In this document: one piece after another, positions 27,393 to 36,176 of the stretch
How the letters are laid out: every line of letters starts with the position of its first letter
How positions within the stretch are numbered: position 1 is the first letter of the stretch
Source: Actinomadura sp. WMMA1423
GTDB taxonomy: Bacteria; Actinomycetota; Actinomycetes; Streptosporangiales; Streptosporangiaceae
Reading direction: 5' to 3'
Assembly: GCF_006547145.1 (NCBI RefSeq)
Contig: NZ_CP041244.1
Coordinates: 5,828,001-5,892,000, forward strand
Length of the DNA: 64,000 bases
The notes under the pieces: generated by a model
Told to the model about the DNA's origin: nothing
The model's database searches: none
The model's input: only the letters and a program-made list of their open reading frames with translations
Position numbers and translations under genes: made by a program

Positions 27393-27404
27393 CCAAGGAC
27401 CCCG

Positions 27405-28007
27405 ATGCCGCCCGAGCCTCCTTCCACGCACCCGAAGCACCCCGACTCGCCGGCCCCTGACGGACAGATGGGGGACGCCGAACTCCTGGCGACCTCGCCC
27501 TTCGCAGACGACCCCGGCCCCGGACCGGCGGCGCGGACACCGCAGAGCCCCCGGCCAGGGGCGACGCTCTACCTCGCGGCCGGGGTCATCCTGGTCGCCG
27601 GCTTCCTGGGTGGCGTCCAGGCGCACAAGTGGTCCTCGGACGGATCGTCCGGTGCGATCGCCGGAGGACCGGAGGGCGGCCGCACCAGGACCAACGGGTA
27701 CGGCGCCCCGCCCGGTGCCTCGGCGCCACGAGGCGGCTACGGCGGGCCTCCCGGCGCACCCGGCACAGCCGCCGGCGGTTCGGGGACGGCCGGGACGGTG
27801 ACCAAGGTCGTCGGCAGAACCCTGTACCTGCGCACAGCGTCCGGCGAGACCGTCAAGGTCGAGACCACCGGCACGACCAAGTTCCGCATCTTCGAGGACG
27901 GCCGGCTGCGCGACCTCGGCGCGGGCACGACCGTCGTCGTCCAGGGCTCCCCAGGCCGCGACGGCTCCCTGACCGCGACCGCCGTGAACGAAGGCTCCGG
28001 CCGCTGA
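27405..28007 (+). CDS. Membrane-anchored DUF5666-like protein of the exporter operon
   Basis: 200 aa from ATG 27405, 12 bp after the permease. Pro-rich cytoplasmic N-terminus, one transmembrane helix (about 47-65, LYLAAGVILVAGFLGGVQAH), Gly/Pro linker, then a C-terminal beta-rich domain (GTVTKVVGRTLYLRTASGETVKVETTGTTK...) similar to DUF5666-type OB-like domains. Position suggests an accessory to the MacAB-like exporter. Function unknown. Confidence 0.75.
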   Translation: MPPEPPSTHPKHPDSPAPDGQMGDAELLATSPFADDPGPGPAARTPQSPRPGATLYLAAGVILVAGFLGGVQAHKWSSDGSSGAIAGGPEGGRTRTNGYGAPPGASAPRGGYGGPPGAPGTAAGGSGTAGTVTKVVGRTLYLRTASGETVKVETTGTTKFRIFEDGRLRDLGAGTTVVVQGSPGRDGSLTATAVNEGSGR

Positions 28008-28071
28008 CCGTCCCGACCGCGCCAGGTTCCCGGCGAGGGCGTCTCGCTCGGGCGAACAAGGAGGAATCTCG

Positions 28072-28491
28072 ATGGGCAACGAACGCGCGATCCGGATGCT
28101 CGGCGTCCTGGCAGTCGGAGGGACGCTCCTGCTGAGCGCGGCCTGCGGGAGCGGCGACACCGCCGCGGGCCCGGACAAGGGCGCCGACCCCATGGCGTCG
28201 TTCCGCGCCTGCCTTGAGAAGCAGGGTGTCGATCTCCCGGACGGCGGCAACGCCCCCGGCGGAGTGCCGCCGTCCGCGCGCCCGTCGAACCGTCCGAGCG
28301 GCGCTCCGGGGACCCGTCCCAGCGGGGCCCCGACCGGAAGCCGCCCCTCCGGCGCTCCGACCGACAGGCCCACGAGGTCCGCGGCAGAGCAGAAGGCCAT
28401 GCGGGCCTGCGCCTCGCTGGCGCCCAAGCGCGGCAATGGCGGAGGCCGAGAAGCCCCACCCGCGCCGCCAGAGCAGACGGGCGGCGGCTGA
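28072..28491 (+). CDS. Small Pro/Gly-rich lipoprotein of the exporter operon
   Basis: 139 aa from ATG 28072, with a strong AAGGAGGA upstream. Lipobox LLSAAC near residue 24. The mature part has two conserved-looking Cys segments (FRACLEKQGVDLP and MRACASLAPKR) flanking a Pro/Ser/Gly repeat (RPSGAP repeated). Such FxxCL-x(n)-GV motifs occur in small actinobacterial lipoproteins associated with MacAB-like systems; substrate-related role is inferred from context. Confidence 0.72.
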   Translation: MGNERAIRMLGVLAVGGTLLLSAACGSGDTAAGPDKGADPMASFRACLEKQGVDLPDGGNAPGGVPPSARPSNRPSGAPGTRPSGAPTGSRPSGAPTDRPTRSAAEQKAMRACASLAPKRGNGGGREAPPAPPEQTGGG

Positions 28492-28533
28492 CCGCCCGGC
28501 GCCGCCTTCGCGAGCGGGTCGGGGAGGGCCTGG

Positions 28534-30024
28534 TCAGGCCGCGGCGGTGGTCGCGGCTCGTTCCGGCCTGCGCGGGACGGCGAAGACGGGGACCAGCGCG
28601 ACCAGCGCGAACGCCGCCACCCACCAGAACGTCTGGGTGAAGGCGTTCGTCAGGAGCGCGGGTGTCTCCGCCGTGCGGTGCGCGGCGGCCTCCTCGAGGC
28701 CCCCGGACGCGCCGGGGATCTGGCCGCGGATCGCGATCTGCAGGATGACCGCCGTCGCCGCCGTCCCGAACGAGCTGCCGATGCGGATCAGGATGTTCGC
28801 CCCGGTGGTCGCCGCCGGTACCGCGTCCCGGGGCAGTCCCTGATAGGCCATCGCCATCAGCGAAGGGGCGATCATTCCGTGGCCGAGCCCGATGACCAGC
28901 ATCGCGACCATGATCACGGTGTTTCCGCCGCGGGGCGAGAGGGTGGTGAGGGTCACGGTGCCCGCGAGCACGCACAGGATGCCGCCGAAGGCGGGCCACC
29001 GCGCGCCGATCCGGTCGGCGAGCCGCCCCGACACCGCCATGGTGGCCATGCCGCCGAGCCCCATCGGGGCCAGCAGCCGTCCCGCCTCCAGGGCCGAATC
29101 CCCGCGGGCGATGCCCGCGAACAGCGGTACGAGGATCATCAGGCCGAACATCGCGGCGCTGTAGAGGAAGAACGCCCCGGTCGCCGCTGTGAAGGCCCGC
29201 GTGCCGAGGCGGCGCAGGTCGATGAGGGCGCCGTCGCCCTTGCGGAGGGCGTGCGCGGCGAAGGCGGCGACGAGGGCGCCGCCGGCGGCCGCGGGGCCGA
29301 GGAAGCGTCCGCCGGTCAGGCTCCCCCCGTCGCCTGCCTGCGACAGCGCGTACACCAGGGCCGCGAGGCCGGGGGACAGGAGCAGCATGCCGACGACGTC
29401 CAGCCGGGCGTCCCCACCGCGCTCCTCGTCGCGCGGCAGCATCCGCAGGGCGGCGACCAGCGCCAGCGCGCAGAACGGGACGTTCACGAAGAACATCCAG
29501 CGCCAGTTCAGGTTGTCGACGATCACGCCGCCGAGCAGCGGGCCGAGCACCGGCGCCAGCATCGCGGGCACCGAGATGACGCTCATCACGCGGCCCATCC
29601 GCTCGGGGCCCGCCTCCCGGGCGAGCATCGTCTGCCCGACGGGCATCAGCATCCCACCGCCGAACCCCTGCAGGACGCGGAACACGATCAGCGCGGCCAC
29701 CGACCACGCGAGCCCGCACAGCAGCGACCCGCCGATGAACAGGCAGAGCGAGACCAGCCACATGGTGCGGGCCCCGAACCGCCGCACCGACCACGCCGTC
29801 AGCGGGATCGCCATCGACAGGGCGAGGGTGTAGCCGGTCATGACCCACTGGACGGTCGACAGCGAGGTGCCGAAGTCCCGGCCGAGCGCCGTGATCGCCA
29901 CGTTGACGATCGTGCTGTCGAGCACGGTCATGATCGCGCCGAGCACCACGACCACGGCGAGCCTGCGCAGGTGCGGGTCGAGAGCCGCCGCGCGGGCGGG
30001 CGGTGCGGTACCGGTCGTGCTCAT
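28534..30024 (-). CDS. MFS drug transporter, DHA2 family
   Basis: 496 aa from ATG 30024 with AAGGGGA upstream. 14-helix EmrB/QacA-like antiporter: LDSTIVNVAITALGRDF in helix 1, WSVRRFGARTMWLVSL between helices 2 and 3, GFGGGMLMPVGQTML and PVLGPLLGGVIVDN (motif C). Divergent from a TetR gene with a repeated operator-like array between them, so the pump is almost surely repressed by that TetR protein. Confidence 0.92.
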   Translation of the reverse strand: MSTTGTAPPARAAALDPHLRRLAVVVVLGAIMTVLDSTIVNVAITALGRDFGTSLSTVQWVMTGYTLALSMAIPLTAWSVRRFGARTMWLVSLCLFIGGSLLCGLAWSVAALIVFRVLQGFGGGMLMPVGQTMLAREAGPERMGRVMSVISVPAMLAPVLGPLLGGVIVDNLNWRWMFFVNVPFCALALVAALRMLPRDEERGGDARLDVVGMLLLSPGLAALVYALSQAGDGGSLTGGRFLGPAAAGGALVAAFAAHALRKGDGALIDLRRLGTRAFTAATGAFFLYSAAMFGLMILVPLFAGIARGDSALEAGRLLAPMGLGGMATMAVSGRLADRIGARWPAFGGILCVLAGTVTLTTLSPRGGNTVIMVAMLVIGLGHGMIAPSLMAMAYQGLPRDAVPAATTGANILIRIGSSFGTAATAVILQIAIRGQIPGASGGLEEAAAHRTAETPALLTNAFTQTFWWVAAFALVALVPVFAVPRRPERAATTAAA

Positions 30025-30043
30025 CGCGTTCCCCTTTGAGTTT

Positions 30044-30113
30044 CCGTACGGTGTATCGATCTCACCGTACAGCGTATCGATCGTTCCGTACACCGTATCG
30101 GTACGGCGTATCG
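30044..30113. promoter_or_regulatory. Operator array between the MFS pump and the TetR gene
   Basis: CCGTAC-N(3)-GTATCGATC is repeated at 30044 and 30065, and in slightly degenerate form (ending GTATCGGT) at 30086, giving a 21-bp period (two helical turns). A fourth partial copy (GTACGGCGTATCG) starts at 30101. The array sits in the divergent promoter region, so one TetR repressor could control both genes. Confidence 0.75.
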
Positions 30114-30128
30114 CGTACGATCCCTGGT

Positions 30129-30845
30129 GTGCCGGGAACACCGAGGTCAGGCGATGTGTGGACGCGCCCGCGCGGCGGGCGGCGACCGAAGCTGACACGC
30201 GAGGCGATCGTCGAGGCGGCGATCAAGGTGGCGGACGCCGAGGGCCTCGACGCGGTGTCCATCCGCCGCGTCGCGAGCGACCTGGGCGTCCGGGCGATGA
30301 GCCTCTACACGCACATCGACGCGAAGGAAGACCTCCTCGACCTGATGCGCGACGAGGTCACCGCGGAGGTGCTGGTCCAGGGCGAGCAGCCGGAGGGCTG
30401 GCGCGACGCGGTCACCGAGATCGCCCGGAAGGAGCTCGAGGCGGGCCTCCGGCACCCCTGGATGCTCCAGCTCACGGGCCGCTCCCGGCGCGTCGGACCC
30501 AACGGCCTGCGCCACCTCGAGCAGACCCTGGCCGCGGCCGCCCGGCTCACCGGCGACCCGGACGGCATGGTGGCCGTGGTCAAGGCGATCGACCATTACG
30601 TCCTGGGCTTCACCATCATGGAGCAGCATCGCGACGGGGCGGCCGGAGAGCCCGTCCAGTCGAGCCCCCTGGACCAGTCCTACGTGAGGCTGATGATGGA
30701 ACGTGGGGAGTTCCCCCACCTCCAGTCCTTCCTGGGGACGAGCTTCCACCACGACGACGCCTTCGAGTTGGGCCTCAAGTGGCTGCTCGACGGCATCGAA
30801 CACGAATACCGAGGAGAGTGGCCCTCGACCACCGGCCCGACGTAG
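30129..30845 (+). CDS. TetR family transcriptional regulator
   Basis: 238 aa from GTG 30129. N-terminal TetR HTH: LTREAIVEAAIKVADAEGLDAVSIRRVASDLGVRAMSLYTHI, then a C-terminal ligand domain of the TetR_C (TetR/AcrR, drug-binding) type. A TACGAT hexamer at 30116-30121 lies 8 bp from the GTG and no ribosome site precedes it, so the message may be leaderless. A later GTG near 30159 is a possible shorter start. It would repress the divergent MFS pump. Confidence 0.88.
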   Translation: MPGTPRSGDVWTRPRGGRRPKLTREAIVEAAIKVADAEGLDAVSIRRVASDLGVRAMSLYTHIDAKEDLLDLMRDEVTAEVLVQGEQPEGWRDAVTEIARKELEAGLRHPWMLQLTGRSRRVGPNGLRHLEQTLAAAARLTGDPDGMVAVVKAIDHYVLGFTIMEQHRDGAAGEPVQSSPLDQSYVRLMMERGEFPHLQSFLGTSFHHDDAFELGLKWLLDGIEHEYRGEWPSTTGPT

Positions 30846-30889
30846 CGTAGGCGGCGGCGTACGTGCCGCTACGACGAGACGGGGTCCAG

Positions 30890-32398
30890 GTGCGGGCAGC
30901 GAGGTTCATCAGCGTGGCCATCGTGCTGGCCCTGGCCACGGCCACGGGCTGCGACGGCGGTGACGACAAGAACACCACCCAGGCCGCGAGCGCACCCGCG
31001 GGCCTCGGGCAGTTCTACGGGCAGAAGCCGTCCTGGAAGGGCTGCGGCAACGGATTCCAGTGCGCGACCGTGCAGGTCCCGTTGGACTACACCAAGCCGT
31101 CCGGCGAGAAGGTCGGCATCTCGGTCATCAGGCTCCCGGCCGAAGACAAGAACGACCGGATCGGCTCCCTGCTCACCAACCCCGGAGGGCCCGGCGGCTC
31201 CGGGGTCGACTTCGTCCGCCAGGCCGCCCGCTCCTTCGGCAACGACCTGCGCCGCCGTTTCGACATCGTCGGCTTCGACCCGCGCGGTGTGGCGGCCAGC
31301 GACCCCGTCCGCTGCAACACCGGCCCCCAACTGGACGAGTTCTTCGCCACCGACGCGTCCCCGGACGACCCGAACGAGACCAACACCCTGGGCACCGAGA
31401 GCAAGGCCTTCGCACAGCGCTGCAAGGCCAAGGCCGACTCGGAACTCCCCTACGTCGGCACGGTCAACGCCGCCCGCGACATGGACGTCCTACGCGCAGC
31501 CCTGGGCGACCAGAAGCTCACCTACTACGGCGCCTCCTACGGCACGTACCTGGGCGCCTTCTACGCCGAGCAGTTCCCCAAGAACATCCGGGCCTTCGTC
31601 CTGGACGGCGCCGTCGACCCGAAGCTCTCCTCCACCGACCTCCTCATCGAGCAGGCCAAGGGCTTCGAGACCGCCCTGCGCGCCTTCGCCGACGACTGCG
31701 TCAAGTCGGGCAGCTGCCCCTTCGGCGCCACGTCGGACGAGGTCGTAAGCAAGGTCTCCTCCTTCCTCAACGCCACGGACAAGAAGCCCCTCAGCAACAC
31801 GCGCGACTCCCGCAAGGTCACCGAGTCGTTGGCCGTGATGGGCATCGCCCGAGCCCTGTACGTCAAGGAGTACTGGCCCGTCCTGCGCCAAGCCCTGACG
31901 CAGGCGATGCAGAAGAACGACGGCACCCTCCTCCTGGCCCTCGCGGACGAGATGGTCGAACGCAAGCCCGACGGCACCTACAGCAACCAGACCGACGCCA
32001 ACATGGCCGTCAACTGCGTCGACAAGCCCAACCCCCCAGACCTCGCCGCCTACGGCAAGGCCGCCGAACAGGCCAAGAAGGTCGCCCCCCGCTTCGGCCC
32101 GTTCGTCGTCTGGGGCGGCCTCCCCTGCGTCTACTGGCCCGCCCAGACCAAGCAGGCCCCCAAACCCATCACCGCCAAGGGCGCGGCCCCCATCGTCGTC
32201 ATCGGCACCATCCGCGACCCCGCCACCCCTTACAAGTGGGCCCAGAGCCTCGCCGGCCAGCTCTCGAGCGGCGTCCTCCTCACCTATGACGGCGACGGCC
32301 ACACCGCCTACCTGCAAGGCAACCCCTGCATCACCAAGGCCACCGACAACTACCTGATCACCACCGACCCGCCCAAGTCCGGGACCACCTGCCGCTGA
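30890..32398 (+). CDS. Secreted alpha/beta hydrolase, TAP-like peptidase
   Basis: 502 aa from GTG 30890; the signal peptide begins RAARFISVAIVLALATATGC and ends in a lipobox Cys, so it may be lipid-anchored. An earlier in-frame GTG (30863) is possible. Alpha/beta hydrolase: oxyanion region LLTNPGGPGGSGVDFV, nucleophile in YYGASYGTYLG, C-terminal TAP_C region with the catalytic His in DGDGHTAYL. Family members remove N-terminal tripeptides from exported proteins. It ends 65 bp before tRNA-Thr. Confidence 0.9.
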   Translation: MRAARFISVAIVLALATATGCDGGDDKNTTQAASAPAGLGQFYGQKPSWKGCGNGFQCATVQVPLDYTKPSGEKVGISVIRLPAEDKNDRIGSLLTNPGGPGGSGVDFVRQAARSFGNDLRRRFDIVGFDPRGVAASDPVRCNTGPQLDEFFATDASPDDPNETNTLGTESKAFAQRCKAKADSELPYVGTVNAARDMDVLRAALGDQKLTYYGASYGTYLGAFYAEQFPKNIRAFVLDGAVDPKLSSTDLLIEQAKGFETALRAFADDCVKSGSCPFGATSDEVVSKVSSFLNATDKKPLSNTRDSRKVTESLAVMGIARALYVKEYWPVLRQALTQAMQKNDGTLLLALADEMVERKPDGTYSNQTDANMAVNCVDKPNPPDLAAYGKAAEQAKKVAPRFGPFVVWGGLPCVYWPAQTKQAPKPITAKGAAPIVVIGTIRDPATPYKWAQSLAGQLSSGVLLTYDGDGHTAYLQGNPCITKATDNYLITTDPPKSGTTCR

Positions 32399-32462
32399 TT
32401 AACCGGTGCACACCCACCCCCAACACCCGGTAGACTTCTTCCCGCCGTGCCCCGCACGGCAC

Positions 32463-32535
32463 GCCGCCTTAGCTCAGTCGGCAGAGCGATTCACTCGTAA
32501 TGAATAGGTCATCGGTTCGATTCCGATAGGCGGCT
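32463..32535 (+). tRNA. tRNA-Thr (anticodon CGT), integration target
   Basis: Acceptor GCCGCCT pairs with AGGCGGC, discriminator T, no encoded CCA. Anticodon stem ATTCA/TGAAT closes the loop CTCGTAA with anticodon CGT; T-arm ATCGGTTCGATTCCGAT is intact. The 3' half, from the first base of the anticodon loop, is the left copy of the 44-bp att repeat; the element restores a whole tRNA on integration. Confidence 0.96.
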
Positions 32536-32537
32536 CC
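32494..32537 (+). repeat. attL core (44-bp direct repeat)
   Basis: Identical over 44 bp with 50454-50497. It begins at the anticodon loop of tRNA-Thr (CTCGTAA) and ends 2 bp past the discriminator base (GGCGGCTCC). The bases just outside differ on both sides (A/G and C/A), which fixes the limits. Confidence 0.95.
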
Positions 32538-32546
32538 CAGGTCAGA

Positions 32547-32574
32547 GGCCCATCGCGACCACTCGCGATGGGCC
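32547..32574. terminator. Hairpin just inside attL
   Basis: 12-bp perfect stem (GGCCCATCGCGA and complement) with a 4-nt loop, followed by TTCT on the plus strand. It lies between tRNA-Thr and the convergent integrase gene and could terminate either transcript. Confidence 0.75.
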
Positions 32575-32604
32575 TTCTGCATGACTGCCTGACACATTGC
32601 CTGA

Positions 32605-33825
32605 CTAGGCGTCCTCGGCAGCGACGGGGAACACGTCGTCCATGGCCTCGGCGCCGGCCAGCAGCGCGGGCCGGATCTGGTGCCAGTAGACCGTCTCGGT
32701 GACCTCCGTGCTCTTGTGGCCTGCCAGCCGTGAGATCTCCTCGATGGGGACGCCGGCGTCCGACAGGACCGACACGAAGCTGTGCCGTAGCTCCCGCGGC
32801 GTCCACTCGTCCGGGTTCAAGTCCGTCTTCGCCAGGACAGCCCGGAAGGAACGCAGGACGTTGTTGGCGTTCCGCTCAGTGCCCACGGTGGACGCGAAGA
32901 CCAGGCCGTGCTCTTGCCAAGCGGTGCTGGCCGCCTGGCGCTGCTCGTCCTGCAGTTGGCGTTGAAAGCGCAGGGCCTCCACGCATCGCATGGGCAGCGC
33001 CAGCGTGCGCCTGGACTTCTTCGTCTTGGTCTTGCCGCCGGCGCGCACCGACCGCCACACCCTGATGGACGGCGGGACGGGCGGCTCAGCATCTGGCCGG
33101 CCCTCCAGGTCGACGTGCGTCCACGTGAGCGCGCGCAGCTCCTCCGTGCGAGCACCGATCAGCAGGGACAGAACGATGTAGGCGTACATCGAGGTATTCG
33201 TCGCCGCGGCAAGAACGGCGGCCGCCTGGTCGAGCGTCAGTGACTTGGACGGACGCCCGGCTTTCCCGCGCGGTACCTCGCACAGCAGGACAACGTTTCG
33301 CTTCACCTTGTCGCGCGCCTGGGCGCGAGCCACGGACCGCTTGAGGATGGATCTGAGCTGGCGAAGAGTGTCGGTGCTGAGGTGCTTGGCCTTCTCGGCG
33401 AGCCAGGCGTCCACATCGTCGGCGGACAGTTCGCGCAGCTTCCGCGCGCCGAGGCTCGGGATGATGTGGTTGTCGGCCAGGCTCTGGCACTTGGTCCTCG
33501 TTTCGACGTCGCGGTTCACGAGACCGTATTCGAGCCAGTTCTCGACGGCGTGCCGGACGGTGTACCGGGTGTCCTCGCTCGGCAGGCCGTCGTCGCGGTC
33601 GCGCAGCTTCTCATGGAGCTTCTTGAGCGCCTGGCGCTTGGTCTTGTCGGTGGCCGTCCGCACGATCCGCTTGCCCGCGGGGGTGTAGCCAACGGTGATC
33701 TCTGCGATCCAGCGCTGCCGGCTCTCGCTCCACCGCAGGCCACCGTCCCCCTGGGGTCGGCGCTTCCTCTTGGGGACGTCCGCGTCGTCGGGTTCGTCCG
33801 GGCTGGCGGCGGGGGTTCTGGGCAT
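32605..33825 (-). CDS. int: Tyrosine site-specific integrase
   Basis: 406 aa from ATG 33825 with GAAGGAGAT upstream. An N-terminal AP2-like arm-binding segment (about 25-75, GLRWSESRQRWIAEITVGY), the SAM-like core-binding domain (about 88-185) and the catalytic domain. Active-site residues: Arg226 in GARTEELRALTW, Arg347/His348 in TPRELRHSF (the usual first His is Arg344, common in this actinobacterial group), His370 in RLAGHKS and the nucleophile Tyr380 in ETVYWHQIRP. It recombines the att site in tRNA-Thr. Its 3' end lies 67 bp from attL, as usual for AICEs. Confidence 0.96.
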   Translation of the reverse strand: MPRTPAASPDEPDDADVPKRKRRPQGDGGLRWSESRQRWIAEITVGYTPAGKRIVRTATDKTKRQALKKLHEKLRDRDDGLPSEDTRYTVRHAVENWLEYGLVNRDVETRTKCQSLADNHIIPSLGARKLRELSADDVDAWLAEKAKHLSTDTLRQLRSILKRSVARAQARDKVKRNVVLLCEVPRGKAGRPSKSLTLDQAAAVLAAATNTSMYAYIVLSLLIGARTEELRALTWTHVDLEGRPDAEPPVPPSIRVWRSVRAGGKTKTKKSRRTLALPMRCVEALRFQRQLQDEQRQAASTAWQEHGLVFASTVGTERNANNVLRSFRAVLAKTDLNPDEWTPRELRHSFVSVLSDAGVPIEEISRLAGHKSTEVTETVYWHQIRPALLAGAEAMDDVFPVAAEDA

Positions 33826-33893
33826 CTTGATCTCCTTCAAGTGGCCGTCACGGTGAGTGACCGAAATGAGGGGTGTGAGATGGGGCGTGCGGC

Positions 33894-33953
33894 TGCAGGC
33901 ATGCAGGAAATGCAGAACAATTGATTTCTCTGCATTACTTGCAGGCATGCAGG
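33894..33953. repeat. TGCAGGCATGCAGG direct repeats upstream of int
   Basis: The 14-mer TGCAGGCATGCAGG occurs at 33894-33907 and 33940-33953 (46-bp spacing), with further ATGCAG and CTGCAT words between. Each copy contains the palindrome TGCATGCA-like core GCATGC. They lie between int and rep, and could bind Xis, integrase arm domains or a replication initiator. Confidence 0.65.
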
Positions 33954-34014
33954 GGTCCGTCCGGGGTCCGGCACCTGGCGGCGGTGACCGTCCGTAGCAG
34001 GCACCGGGGCGGGG

Positions 34015-36000
34015 TTAAGGGTCCCTGGGAGCGTCTTCGAGGGCGTGGGGGTGGACCTCGTAGACCGAAGCGCGGGCGCGGCCGGGGCCGCTAGCACGTG
34101 GCGCACTGGGGAGACGTCGGATCCAGCCATGAGCGTCCAGGACGCGCAGACCCGCCTCAGTGTCGGCGACCTTGCGGAAGCGGGGACGCAGGGTTTGGAC
34201 GGCGTCGCTGGCGGTGAAGCGGTGGGTGCCGGTGCGGGCGATCCAGTCGCGCAGGGCGCGGGCGTCGGCCAGGTCGGGATCGGCGCCGATGAGGTCGTAT
34301 GCGGCTTGGGCGTGAGTGAGAAAGTAGTCGCCGATCTGGCGGGCACAGGCGAAGGTCTCGGCGGTGATGGGACGCGTCCAGGTGCCGTGATGGTGGTGGG
34401 CGAGGTGGAGCAGGCCGGCTATGCGGACGACGGCGCCGGCGAACTTGCCTCCCCAGTCGGGCATGTGGGCCATGTCGTTGCCGGGTCGGAAGCGTGGCTC
34501 GGTTTCGCGCAGCAGGCTTTGGACGGCGCTGAGGCCGGTCTCGCTGAAGGTGAGGGTGATCGGTTCGGGGATGTCGTGCAGTCGGGTGACGAGGCTGGTG
34601 AGGATGTCGGTGTAGGTCTGGGCGATGTGCGCGGGGATCAGTTCGGGGTCGGCGTCGCGGTAGCCGAGCAGTGAGGCCGGAATGGAGTACAGGAGGCGTC
34701 CGAGGAGGCCCTGGCCGCGAAATTGGGGGGTGTCGGCCAGGCCGGCCAGGACGTCGGGTTGCGTGCAAACGCCGAGGGTGACGTGCGCGGATTCGATGGT
34801 TTCCGCGGACCGTCCGACGCGGTCGATGCGCATGCCTTCGCCGGCGTGGCCATGCTTGAGGACGGCGAAGTTGGGTGCGCCACTGTAGCGGCCGGCGGCG
34901 ATCGAGAAGATCTCCCCTTCTGGGGACAGCACGGCCATCCGCCCGCCTTGCTGCGCAAGTAGTGAGGTCAGGACTTCGGGTGTGGCGTCGTCGGAGAACA
35001 ACCGCGGCTCGGCCGGTATCTGCAGCTCTTGGAGGCGTTCGGCGGCGATGCGCGCGTCGGCCAGGTGCTGCTCACGGACGATGGCATCGACGGCGTTGAT
35101 CGCGGCCTTCTCGGCCTTCTCCATGTCGGCCTCGGCGACGCGCCGCTGGATGGCGATATCGGTGATGTAGGGCTGGGCCTGGTCGCAGAGCCTTGCCTCA
35201 GCAGCGCGGATCGGTGCGGTCATGGCCGCGAACACCTCGGACTTGCGGTTGCCGGGGCCGAGCGCGATGACGGTGAACAGGTTGGTCGGTTCGCGCCAGC
35301 CGCGCGCCTGGACCCAGACCTTGCCGCCGGCGGTGACGGCGAGAACGGCCAGGGCGAGACAGCCGGCCAGATCGGGCGGGGTCTGGGTTTGTTCGGCCAG
35401 TCGGGCGGTGTATTCGGCGAGCCAGTCCGGCAGCATCGGCAGCGGAAACGTTGGTAGCTCGCGGGTGGCTTCAAGGGGTGTGGGTGTCGGCCAGCCTCGG
35501 GTGTCCGGTGCGGTGATTTCCTGGACGGCCGAGGTGACGGAGGCGCGGAGGTCGAGGGCGTCGCCGCCTGCGGCCTGATGGCCGAGTTGGGTGAGGTGGA
35601 TTCCGGTCATCGCGACGGTGCGGGCGTAGGCGAGATCGGCCAGCCGGTGCGCGTAGTAGCCGGCCTGGGCGGAGGACACCGTGTCCTGGATGAGGGTGTG
35701 CAGGTAGGGGCCGCCGCCGACCTTGGTGAGGCGGCGCGGGCCGAGTTCTGCCGCGACGGCGGTCGGCTCGCAGGGGTCGCCGCGGTCGGCCAGGTCGCAG
35801 ACGGCCTGCCAGATCTCCTGGTGCGCGGGCCGGTAGAACTCGTTGCCGTCCAGGACCTCGCGGGCGTCGACCACGGCGCGGGCCGAGAGCATCATCGCCC
35901 CGAGTACCTGGCGTTCGGCTGCGAGGTCGTGGGGGAGTGAGCGGGTGGGTTCTTGGTCGTCCTGGCCGCCGTCGAGCACGCGCAGCGGAGGCTTGGTCAT
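34015..36000 (-). CDS. DnaB-N / DUF3987 replication protein of the element
   Basis: 661 aa from ATG 36000, coupled by ATGA to a 20-aa leader ORF. Residues about 20-125 match the DnaB helicase N-terminal domain (LPHDLAAERQVLGAMMLS, FYRPAHQEIWQAVCDLADRG). Residues about 180-560 resemble DUF3987, a P-loop helicase/primase-associated domain, with a modified P-loop ALGPGNRKSEVF and an Asp/Glu-rich second motif (LFSDDATPEVL). The C-terminus (about 590-650) has a winged-helix look (FTASDAVQTLRPRFRKVADTEAGLRVL). It takes the place of RepSA/RepAM/prim-pol in the element, so it is presumed to start or drive replication after excision. Confidence 0.75.
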   Translation of the reverse strand: MTKPPLRVLDGGQDDQEPTRSLPHDLAAERQVLGAMMLSARAVVDAREVLDGNEFYRPAHQEIWQAVCDLADRGDPCEPTAVAAELGPRRLTKVGGGPYLHTLIQDTVSSAQAGYYAHRLADLAYARTVAMTGIHLTQLGHQAAGGDALDLRASVTSAVQEITAPDTRGWPTPTPLEATRELPTFPLPMLPDWLAEYTARLAEQTQTPPDLAGCLALAVLAVTAGGKVWVQARGWREPTNLFTVIALGPGNRKSEVFAAMTAPIRAAEARLCDQAQPYITDIAIQRRVAEADMEKAEKAAINAVDAIVREQHLADARIAAERLQELQIPAEPRLFSDDATPEVLTSLLAQQGGRMAVLSPEGEIFSIAAGRYSGAPNFAVLKHGHAGEGMRIDRVGRSAETIESAHVTLGVCTQPDVLAGLADTPQFRGQGLLGRLLYSIPASLLGYRDADPELIPAHIAQTYTDILTSLVTRLHDIPEPITLTFSETGLSAVQSLLRETEPRFRPGNDMAHMPDWGGKFAGAVVRIAGLLHLAHHHHGTWTRPITAETFACARQIGDYFLTHAQAAYDLIGADPDLADARALRDWIARTGTHRFTASDAVQTLRPRFRKVADTEAGLRVLDAHGWIRRLPSAPRASGPGRARASVYEVHPHALEDAPRDP

Positions 36001-36059
36001 CGGGTGGCCGTCCTGGACGCGTGGCGTCGTGGGCGCGGATAGGCGCGGGCAGATCTCAT
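35997..36059 (-). CDS. 20-aa leader ORF coupled to the replication gene
   Basis: ATG 36059 follows the strong site GGAGG (GTGGAGGAAACCCC). It encodes MRSARAYPRPRRHASRTATR and its TGA overlaps the ATG of the replication gene as ATGA. The replication gene itself has no good ribosome site, so translation of this Arg-rich leader probably delivers ribosomes to it. A peptide function is not implied. Confidence 0.6.
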   Translation of the reverse strand: MRSARAYPRPRRHASRTATR

Positions 36060-36176
36060 GGGGTTTCCTCCACGGCGACGACGTGGCCGATGCGAGCGGT
36101 GAGAGAAGCGGGTCGGGTGTGATTCGGCGGGCCGAGAAGGGCCCGGACCGCATGGCGCGGTCCGGGCCCGGGCTGG

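Noticed and set aside
27737..29848. Long minus-strand frame (703 codons) across the exporter accessory genes and MFS gene
   Set aside because: It overlaps three well-supported genes and lacks membrane or catalytic motifs.
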